From: an uncultured Xanthobacteraceae bacterium
GTDB lineage: Bacteria > Pseudomonadota > Alphaproteobacteria > Rhizobiales > Xanthobacteraceae
NCBI GenBank assembly: GCA_955652925.1
Contig: CATPCO010000165.1
Location: 1-9,624 of the forward strand
Direction: 5' to 3'
DNA: 9,624 nucleotides
The position numbers were made by a program, and so were the translations under genes. The notes beneath the pieces are model-generated. The model had not been told where the DNA came from and searched no databases. It saw nothing but the letters and a program-made list of their open reading frames with translations. Shown one piece after another: positions 1 to 5,103 of this stretch. The stretch's first letter is position 1. Each line of letters opens with the position of its first letter.

Positions 1-30
1 ACCTCCTGACGCGATTTCGTGCCTTGGCGC

Positions 31-88
31 TTTTCGGACGCCGGCCAACCGAGCGTGTGGTGAGGTCAGCGCTGCCGGCGTCCGAAAA
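31..88. repeat. Perfect 15-bp inverted repeat with 28-nt spacer
   Basis: The left arm TTTTCGGACGCCGGC (31-45) is the exact reverse complement of the right arm GCCGGCGTCCGAAAA (74-88), separated by 28 nt. A 15-bp perfect, GC-rich match at this spacing is unlikely by chance. The outer ends are T-rich before the stem and A-rich after it on either strand, the reverse of an intrinsic terminator, so a terminator is unlikely. It lies next to the decayed receptor fragment and 10 bp before a copy of the repeat tail at 99-112. It could be the end of a small palindromic element or a protein-binding site; the sequence does not decide between them. Confidence 0.75.
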
Positions 89-98
89 CCTGCACATC

Positions 99-121
99 AG
101 GAGACATATGCAGTGCAGCAA
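99..121. repeat. Tail copy of the receptor-associated intergenic repeat (copy D)
   Basis: AGGAGACATATGCA (99-112) is identical to 6621-6634, and the match continues as GTGCAGCAA here against CCGTAGCAA there, giving 20 of 23 identical positions. The same tail in diverged form ends the longer copies at 2041-2145 and 9414-9519. It lies 18 bp beyond the former stop codon of the decayed receptor gene on the minus strand, the same relative place as the copies behind the intact receptor genes. On the plus strand it resembles a ribosome-binding site followed by ATG, but the reading frame behind it runs antisense through the pseudogene and shows no family signal. Confidence 0.55.
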
Positions 122-130
122 AGACGGCCG

Positions 131-300
131 GTATTTGATCGCCTGCTCAGCGGCGACGATAAGAGCTGTCGGGACGGTTAAGTGCAGCAAGGTGGCCGTC
201 TTGAGGTTTATCACCAACTGGAACTTTACAGGCGCTTGAACGGGTAGGTCACTCGGTTTCTCTCCCTAAGAATGCGATCAGCATAGTGCAAAGGCGCACC
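131..300 (-). pseudogene. 3' remnant of an ABC_sub_bind periplasmic receptor gene
   Basis: Read on the minus strand, 264-198 encodes KPSDLPVQAPVKFQLVINLK followed by TA, the signature C-terminal segment of ABC_sub_bind receptors (compare DLPVEQASKYQLIINLKTA in the intact gene at 2174-3154). It continues as LTVPTALIVAAEQAI, matching the usual LTVP...ADEVIE ending. Upstream, HYADRILR (288-265) fits the normal YVDKILKG helix but is in another frame, so a single-base loss near 264 explains the break. The position of the usual stop codon (131-133) now reads TAC after ATC AAA, so both the stop and the last glutamate codon are changed. No homology is seen beyond about 300, just short of the TIR-FGE stop codon. 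Only about 55 of the usual 325 codons remain, so the gene is certainly non-functional. Confidence 0.8.
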
Positions 301-330
301 GAAAAAATGAGAGACCCCGGAAGTAACGGT

Positions 331-1899
331 TCAAGGCGGTAACAGCGTCCGGCCAACTCGAAAGCCAAGGACGTTATTCCGGTCCGCGGGGGTGAACCCG
401 CCGCGGAGTGCGGAGCGGAGGAGGTCCGGGCTGACGTACCAGGAACCGCCGCGAACAACCCGCTCATTGCAATCTCCGCTGGTCCACGCCGAACCATCGT
501 TGGGTGCCCCACTGTAATTGCGGTGATAGCAATCCTCCACCCACTGCCACACATTGCCGGCCATATCGTAGAGACCGAAAGCATTGGGCTTGAACGATCC
601 AATCGGCGAGGTTCGCCCGTTTTTTTCCTGGTTATCGCCGCAGCCCCTACAGTTGGCGTTGTTACTGCCGATCTTGTCGCCCCAGTAATAGGCTGTCGTA
701 CTGCCCGCGCGAGCCGCATATTCCCATTCTGCCTCGGACGGCAGCCGGTATGCCTTGCCGGTCATCCTGGAGAGCCACGCCACATACGCTTGGGCGTCGT
801 CCCAGCCGACATTGATGACGGGTCGCGTGCCGCGTCCCCACGCCAAGTCGTGGGCTCGGCCCTCTTGCGGGCAGCCGCCAACCGAAACGCACGCGTCCCA
901 ATCAGCGAACGTCACGTCGAACTTAGATACTGCAAAGGCCTTTGCGATCGTGACCGCATGCCGTGGCTCCTCATCATCAAGGCGGTCGTGTTCCGTTGAT
1001 CCCATGCTGAAGCTGCCTGCCGGGACGACGATCATTTCGGGGCAGTCCTTGGCGCATTCACGGAAGCTCGCCAGCGGTTTTAGCACTCGCTCGACCTCGG
1101 GCTTGAGCGCGTACGGATCGAAATTCGCTATCCTGTAGGGTCGCATGGCCGAGTACCAGTTAATCTGCTCTTTCAGATAAGCTTGATTGATCCAGCCGAC
1201 GAGGCCGAGAATGATGCCGAGCAACAGGGTGAACATCGAAACGGTCACCAGCCACCGAAGGCGCTGTGCGGCGCGTGTGCCACGGCGGCTTTCAGCGACA
1301 AATGCTTGAATTTCCTTGGTGGGCTCCGGCGCGCCGCGCGGGCGCGACACGATCCAGTGCTCAGCTACCTCCAACATCGGTGTTTGCAACAGTAATCCAC
1401 TAGGGCGACCAGCCGCAGACCAGCGGCGTTCGGCTTCCCCATACTGGGTGTGCTCTCTGATCCAACCGATGTCGGTCTGTAACGCACCGGCCAGCTGATC
1501 GGCACTCGTCTCGAAGCGGGTCGGATCATCGAAGAAAATAAAATTCAGTTTTGCGAGTTCTTCGGGAGCGGATTCGGCCTCCAAGAGGCGAAACAAAACG
1601 GGAGCGAAACGCTTGTTGAGGGACGCTGCATATCCGACCTCTTTGAGAGCAACGCTGTTCGGCCGCACGGCATCCGGGCTGAGCACAAAGACGACGGTGT
1701 CGGCGCGTCCAATCAGTGCCTCGATCCTCTTCCACCACTCCTCAAAAGCGTAGATGTCTGTGCGGTCGATCAGCGGGTCGAAGCCGCGTGCCTTGAGAGC
1801 AGCCTCAAGGCGATCCGCGAAGGCCATGTCCTTTCGACTGTAGGAGATGAAAACCTTGGCCCTGGATTGGTTGGCCTCCGGGGCAACGGCATCGGCCAT
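331..1899 (-). CDS. TIR domain - transmembrane helix - FGE/SUMF1-like domain protein
   Basis: This 522-residue protein has three parts. Residues 14-150 are a TIR domain: the opening strand KVFISYSRKD, the WWKRIEALIGRADTVVFVLSPDA core, and Glu87 in ALKEVGYA at the place of the catalytic glutamate of NAD-cleaving TIRs. Residues 216-236 form one hydrophobic helix. The arginine-rich flank RRGTRAAQRLR before it puts the TIR part in the cytoplasm and the C-terminus in the periplasm. Residues 286-519 are a formylglycine-generating-enzyme (FGE-sulfatase/SUMF1) fold: PAGSFSMGS, RLPSEAEWEYAARAG, NAFGLYDMAGNVWQWVED, VRGGSW and LGFRV. The catalytic cysteine pair of true FGEs is absent (Val489 and Leu494 by eye), so a binding or structural role is more likely than sulfatase activation. 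All eight cysteines lie after the helix. The start at 1899 is chosen because GAGGAG sits 7 nt before it; an ATG at 1905 is too close to that site, and the longer frame to 1986 begins with TTG. The gene lies alone, 274 bp beyond the receptor gene's stop. Its substrate or trigger is unknown. Confidence 0.9.
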   Translation of the reverse strand: MADAVAPEANQSRAKVFISYSRKDMAFADRLEAALKARGFDPLIDRTDIYAFEEWWKRIEALIGRADTVVFVLSPDAVRPNSVALKEVGYAASLNKRFAPVLFRLLEAESAPEELAKLNFIFFDDPTRFETSADQLAGALQTDIGWIREHTQYGEAERRWSAAGRPSGLLLQTPMLEVAEHWIVSRPRGAPEPTKEIQAFVAESRRGTRAAQRLRWLVTVSMFTLLLGIILGLVGWINQAYLKEQINWYSAMRPYRIANFDPYALKPEVERVLKPLASFRECAKDCPEMIVVPAGSFSMGSTEHDRLDDEEPRHAVTIAKAFAVSKFDVTFADWDACVSVGGCPQEGRAHDLAWGRGTRPVINVGWDDAQAYVAWLSRMTGKAYRLPSEAEWEYAARAGSTTAYYWGDKIGSNNANCRGCGDNQEKNGRTSPIGSFKPNAFGLYDMAGNVWQWVEDCYHRNYSGAPNDGSAWTSGDCNERVVRGGSWYVSPDLLRSALRGGFTPADRNNVLGFRVGRTLLPP

Positions 1900-1906
1900 C
1901 GGCATG

Positions 1907-1912
1907 CTCCTC
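1907..1912 (-). promoter_or_regulatory. Ribosome-binding site deciding the TIR-FGE start
   Basis: On the minus strand GAGGAG is followed by C, then ATG (1905-1903), CCG and ATG (1899-1897). The spacing to the second ATG is 7 nt, which is normal; to the first it is 1 nt, which is too short. This favours a start at 1899. Confidence 0.65.
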
Positions 1913-2040
1913 GCGGGGACTAATTTTCGGGGCGTGGCGACAGGGGCGTCAAGCGCTTGGTCAATCCACCAGGATGAGGCGTCCAAGCCATCTGCCGCAT
2001 GGATAGAATTTTATGTTGCGGAACACAGCACGTCAGGCTC

Positions 2041-2145
2041 GTGCACCACAGCAAAACCGACCACCTCTCGTCCGGAGTGGGTCAATAGTTTGCATTACCG
2101 CACCGCAACATTGCCGGCCGGTTCTCCTCAATTAGCAGACATTAC
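2041..2145. repeat. Dispersed intergenic repeat, copy A
   Basis: This 105-bp stretch aligns with 9414-9519 with only a base or two of gap. Shared blocks include ACAGCAAAA, CAATAGTTT, CATTACCGCA, GCAACATTG and AGACATTAC. By eye about 70 percent of positions match. It lies in the gap between the TIR-FGE start and the receptor stop at 2174, ending 28 bp from that stop. No reading frame with family character runs through it. Together with flanking sequence it accounts for most of the gene-free stretch 1900-2173, in which I see nothing else. Confidence 0.7.
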
Positions 2146-2173
2146 GTACGGCAAACGATCCAGAAACGAGGCT

Positions 2174-3154
2174 TTACTCGATCACCTGGTCAGCGCGCAA
2201 AAGAAACGACTCCGGAATTTCCAGCCCGATCGCCTTGGCAGTCTTGAGATTGATGATCAACTGGTATTTGGAAGCCTGCTCCACGGGCAGGTCGGCTGGT
2301 TTGGCACCTTTCAGGATTTTGTCGATGTAGGTAGCCGCGCGCCGAACCAGGTCATCGAGGTCCGGCGCGTAGCTCATGAGACCGCCGGCTTCCACATTGT
2401 CCCTTGTGCCGAACATCCCCGGCAACTGGTGGTTCAGTGCGATTTCTGCGAGGCGCGCCCGGTGGGAAACGGTGAGCGCCTCCGCCGGGACGAAAAACCC
2501 GCCGACACGTTCCCGCGCCATCGTCGCGAACGCCCCATCAAAATCCTCGACGGTTCGCACCGGTGTCATGAGAAGCCGGACCCCGAGCTTGTCGCCGGCA
2601 GCCTCAAGGGCCTGCAAGGCAGGACGGTGCGAGGGCGCCGTGGGATTGAAGAGCACGCCGATCCGCGTCGAGTGCGGCACCGCTTCCTTGAATATCTCCA
2701 AGCATTTTGCAACGAGGTCGGTGAGAATGACCGTCAGTCCCGTGCTGTTGCCGCCGGGCCGCGCCAGGCTCGCCACGTGCCCGAGGCCGACGGGGTCGGC
2801 GTGGTTGGCGAACACGATGGGGATCGTCTTGGTTGCCTGTCGGGCGGCGTCCGTCTCGGACGAAGACGGCGCGAAGATGACGTCGACATTCATACGGACC
2901 AGCTCGTCCGCCAGCTCAGACCGCTGGTCGACCGTTTCCGCCCACCGGAACTCAATCAAAATGTTCTTGCCTTCGACATAGCCGAGTTGGCGCAAGCCTG
3001 CCCGCAGCGCCTCGACCCGGTCAGCGTAAGCAGAGGCGGGACCAAAACGCAGAAACCCAATCCGAGGGATTTTCGCCGCCTGCTGCGCGCTCGTGCCCGC
3101 CGGCCATGCTACCACCGCACTACCGAGAAGCGTAATGAACTCGCGCCGTCGCAT
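2174..3154 (-). CDS. ABC_sub_bind family periplasmic substrate-binding protein
   Basis: The 326-residue product is a periplasmic receptor of the ABC_sub_bind type (PF04392), typical in length. The leader MRRREFITLLGSAVVAWPAG has twin arginines and a hydrophobic stretch, with likely cleavage after TSA (residue 23). Family marks in order are PRIGFLRFG (30-38), LRAGLRQLGYVEGKNI (50-65), DVIFAPSS (91-98), IPIVFANHADPVGLG (111-125), LARPGGNSTGL (130-140), RIGVLFNP (164-171) and the C-terminal DLPVEQASKYQLIINLKTAKAIGL. The start at 3154 is preferred because GAGGG lies 6 nt before it; an upstream ATG at 3190 would add 12 residues ahead of the leader and overlaps the -10 box. No ABC permease or ATPase gene is nearby, so partner and ligand are unknown. 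Relatives are often annotated as amino-acid or organic-compound receptors, but that cannot be confirmed here. Confidence 0.93.
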   Translation of the reverse strand: MRRREFITLLGSAVVAWPAGTSAQQAAKIPRIGFLRFGPASAYADRVEALRAGLRQLGYVEGKNILIEFRWAETVDQRSELADELVRMNVDVIFAPSSSETDAARQATKTIPIVFANHADPVGLGHVASLARPGGNSTGLTVILTDLVAKCLEIFKEAVPHSTRIGVLFNPTAPSHRPALQALEAAGDKLGVRLLMTPVRTVEDFDGAFATMARERVGGFFVPAEALTVSHRARLAEIALNHQLPGMFGTRDNVEAGGLMSYAPDLDDLVRRAATYIDKILKGAKPADLPVEQASKYQLIINLKTAKAIGLEIPESFLLRADQVIE

Positions 3155-3188
3155 GAATTGCCCTCGGAGAAGGCCGACAATGTAGCAC

Positions 3189-3194
3189 ATTATA
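3189..3194 (-). promoter_or_regulatory. Perfect TATAAT -10 box for the ABC_sub_bind receptor gene
   Basis: The minus strand reads CCTATAATGTGC, an exact consensus -10. Transcription would begin near 3182, leaving a leader of about 28 nt before the ATG at 3154, which contains the ribosome-binding site. No good -35 hexamer occurs 16-18 bp upstream (GATGCA at 17 bp is poor), so an activator or another sigma factor may be needed, or the match may be fortuitous. Confidence 0.45.
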
Positions 3195-3243
3195 GGACGG
3201 CGGAAGCGCTGTGCATCGCAGCTGCCTATGTCGGTTCAGGGTC

Positions 3244-3462
3244 GATGCTGTTGAAAAAGTCCCAAATTGCCGGGTGCTAATTTTCCCGCCGCAAGACAAT
3301 CCGACCCACGATCGTCGATCGATATAGCCTCAATCACGTTAGCGAGGTCGCCCGTGAGTTTATCGTCAGGCGATGAGGTCCCCCACATCTTTACACGAAA
3401 CTCGCGCCTACGGTCCGGAGAATTTTTGATCACTAGTGCAAAAAGACTTTTTCAACAGCATC
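3244..3462. mobile_element. 219-bp MITE-like element, 18-bp perfect terminal inverted repeats
   Basis: The left end GATGCTGTTGAAAAAGTC (3244-3261) is the exact reverse complement of the right end (3445-3462). Both ends are flanked by GGTC (3240-3243 and 3463-3466), a 4-bp target duplication. The interior is too short for a transposase. A 65-codon minus-strand frame spans much of it but starts inside and runs out past the left end without a recognisable domain. Ends reading TGTTGAAAAAGTC resemble those of some DDE-type insertion sequences, so mobilisation in trans by such an element is likely, but I do not assign a family. The perfect ends suggest recent insertion. Confidence 0.85.
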
Positions 3463-3796
3463 GGTCAAACTGCGACTACCCGTCGGTGACCCCTATGTCA
3501 GCTTCCACCAGCAGCGGACATGTCTGCGCATTGGTTGTGGTCCGAGTCGTGCCAACCGACCAAATGCAGCGCCGCAGAACACTTTGCTCTTCGACCAAGT
3601 CGTCGCGCACCTAAGCGGGCTGGTGATAAAGACACATGTCGCTCTCGCAATGGCATTGCGGGCGATGTCATAAATTTCGAACGCATCGTTCCCGGCCGAT
3701 ATGAGCGCACAGAGGTATTGCCGATCCGCCTTTGGCAGCGGATCAAGACGACCCCACCTTCCGCACCGCCGCCGCCCCGGAAATGCGCTAACGGAA
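3463..3796. other. Gene-free stretch right of the mobile element
   Basis: About 330 bp with no convincing gene; the reading frames crossing it show no family signal. Two structures are visible. GATCCGC (3723-3729) and GCGGATC (3738-3744) form a perfect 7-bp hairpin with an 8-nt loop. Around 3515-3575 the segments GCATTGGTTG and CAACCGACCAAATGC are imperfect reverse complements. The part just right of the element seems to continue the intergenic repeat into which the element inserted. Confidence 0.5.
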
Positions 3797-3812
3797 GCCG
3801 CCGTCAGGCGGC
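3797..3812 (-). terminator. Hairpin over the amidohydrolase stop codon, possible terminator
   Basis: GCCGCC (3797-3802) pairs perfectly with GGCGGC (3807-3812) around a 4-nt loop that contains the TGA of the amidohydrolase gene. The stem is very stable, but no T-run follows on the minus strand (TTCCGTTAGCG), so it may slow the polymerase or protect the 3' end rather than act as a classic terminator. Confidence 0.35.
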
Positions 3813-4838
3813 AACCTTCGCTCCAACCACGCCCTCTGCAACGCGCGCCATGATCGCGGCCGCATTACGATGGAGGATCGCCTCTCGCGCCTCTGCCCCG
3901 ATCTCGGCCTCCTCCAGCGCCTTTCGCGTCCAGTCTACGCCGAACGCACTGCCGTCCGTGCCGCACACGATCCGTTCGGCCCCGTATAGCCGCACCGCCG
4001 CCTCGATCGCCCGCGGCCCGAAGGAGTTGCAGTCGACATACACCGCGGCGGCCCGGCGAAACCGGGTGGAAGGCAGCTCTTCATCGGGCGTGTCGAGCAG
4101 GCAGCGATGATCCATCCGCTCGACCTCATAGGGGATGTTGCCACCCAGATTATGCACCACGACGGTCGCATCGGGGTAATCCGCCAGAAGATCAGTCAGG
4201 CACAACGTTACCATCACCGACGACAGACTTGCCTGCATATCCAGCGTGCCGTTGCGTCGCCGAGCGTTGTCTGTCCCGCCGGCGACTTTGGGGAACGCGT
4301 CGCCCGGCCGCGGTCCGTGATGAATGAAAACTACCGCCTTATGGCGATTGGCTACCGCCAGCAGCGGCCACGCCGCCTCGGCGTCATCGCGCGTCAAGAA
4401 CAAGTTTCCGGGCAACTGCGCCCCGATCACCCCCGGCAGCCCCAACACGCGCTCGAACTCCGCTGCGGCCGCCGCCATATCGGTCAACGGCAATGCCGCA
4501 AACGCCGCGAACCGACCGGGATACCTCGCACAGATCGTCGCTAGCCCATCATTCACCTTCCGGCACAGCGGCAGTGCCTCGTCGATCGGCTGTGCCTCGA
4601 TCCAGCAGAACGAGCCCAGCACCGACAGGACGCTTACCGAAACATCCTGCCGGTCCATGCGCGCCAGTTCCACCACGGCTTCATTGAACGCCGCGGCCAG
4701 CGGGGTATCGGCCATTCGTGGCGCTTTCAGCACCTCGACCCCATCTGTTCCACGAACGATGCGCGGTTCCCGTGTGCGCGCCCGCAGCGCGTCAGCGACC
4801 TCGGAGGGTTTCCAATGCGCGTGCATGTCAATCATCAT
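3804..4838 (-). CDS. Amidohydrolase-family (ACMSD-like) metal-dependent decarboxylase/hydrolase
   Basis: The 344-residue product belongs to the Amidohydro_2 group (PF04909), which includes 2-amino-3-carboxymuconate-6-semialdehyde decarboxylase (ACMSD) and gamma-resorcylate decarboxylase. It is cytoplasmic, with no signal peptide. Metal and catalytic ligands are in the expected places: His6 and His8 in IDMHAHWKP, His173 in VFIHHGP, His229 in VVVHNLGG and Asp295 in CGTDGSAFG, nearly the same spacing as ACMSD (about 9, 11, 177, 228 and 294). GRFAAFAALPL (108-118) is also typical. AGGGAG lies 8 nt before the ATG at 4838; the second ATG at 4835 is equally usable. It lies 265 bp beyond the MmgE/PrpD stop, on the same strand. 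The likely reaction is non-oxidative decarboxylation or C-C hydrolysis of an aromatic or muconate-type acid. The fold is sure, the substrate is not. Confidence 0.92.
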   Translation of the reverse strand: MMIDMHAHWKPSEVADALRARTREPRIVRGTDGVEVLKAPRMADTPLAAAFNEAVVELARMDRQDVSVSVLSVLGSFCWIEAQPIDEALPLCRKVNDGLATICARYPGRFAAFAALPLTDMAAAAAEFERVLGLPGVIGAQLPGNLFLTRDDAEAAWPLLAVANRHKAVVFIHHGPRPGDAFPKVAGGTDNARRRNGTLDMQASLSSVMVTLCLTDLLADYPDATVVVHNLGGNIPYEVERMDHRCLLDTPDEELPSTRFRRAAAVYVDCNSFGPRAIEAAVRLYGAERIVCGTDGSAFGVDWTRKALEEAEIGAEAREAILHRNAAAIMARVAEGVVGAKVAA

Positions 4839-4919
4839 GGCTTGTACTCCCTGGCGTGCTTGTTCTCTCGCTTGTCTGCCAGCTTATTGCCTCAAGAAGA
4901 GACGTGCTAGCCCAACGTG

Positions 4920-4953
4920 GTGATGTCGCTGAAGTGCCAGCAAACGACATCAC
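4920..4953. repeat. 9-bp inverted repeat upstream of the amidohydrolase gene
   Basis: GTGATGTCG (4920-4928) and CGACATCAC (4945-4953) are perfect reverse complements 16 nt apart, and ACGTG beyond them extends the match with a one-base bulge. It lies about 80-115 bp before the amidohydrolase ATG, where an operator or leader hairpin could act. No T-run follows. Confidence 0.4.
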
Positions 4954-4964
4954 GTACTCAAATT

Positions 4965-4995
4965 GCAATGGGGGACGTGTGTCTAGCCCCATTGC
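4965..4995. repeat. 9-bp inverted repeat between the amidohydrolase and MmgE/PrpD genes
   Basis: GCAATGGGG (4965-4973) pairs with CCCCATTGC (4987-4995) across 13 nt. On the minus strand it is about 110 nt beyond the MmgE/PrpD stop and is followed by AATTTGAG, too weak a T-run for a firm terminator call. With the neighbouring repeat at 4920-4953 it makes two hairpins in tandem. Confidence 0.4.
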
Positions 4996-5103
4996 CAGTA
5001 CGGTCGAACCGCTTCTTTTCGCTTGAGTATCCCTTCGATGACGCCCATCCGCTCAATAATCAACGGCGAACGCTCGGTGGGTCGCCGCTTCGTTCCGCAG
5101 CGG

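Noticed and set aside
99..239. AGGAGACATATG as a ribosome-binding site and start for a plus-strand peptide
   Set aside because: The frame runs antisense through the receptor remnant, and the same sequence at 6621 leads into an antisense frame of the TctC gene; it is better explained as the tail of a repeat.
304..330. T-run CATTTTTTC on the minus strand after the TIR-FGE stop as an intrinsic terminator
   Set aside because: Only a 3-bp CCG/CGG stem precedes it, too weak for a terminator call.
1847..3280. 477-codon plus-strand open frame across the receptor gene and its flanks
   Set aside because: It is antisense to the well-supported ABC_sub_bind gene and part of the TIR-FGE gene and shows no domain signal; high GC content creates such frames.
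3244..3433. Minus-strand 65-codon frame within the mobile element as a gene
   Set aside because: It has no domain, reads through the terminal inverted repeat and has no good ribosome-binding site.
3520..4110. 196-codon plus-strand open frame
   Set aside because: Half of it is antisense to the amidohydrolase gene and the rest lies in repeat-like intergenic DNA; the translation is low-complexity and unlike any family I know.
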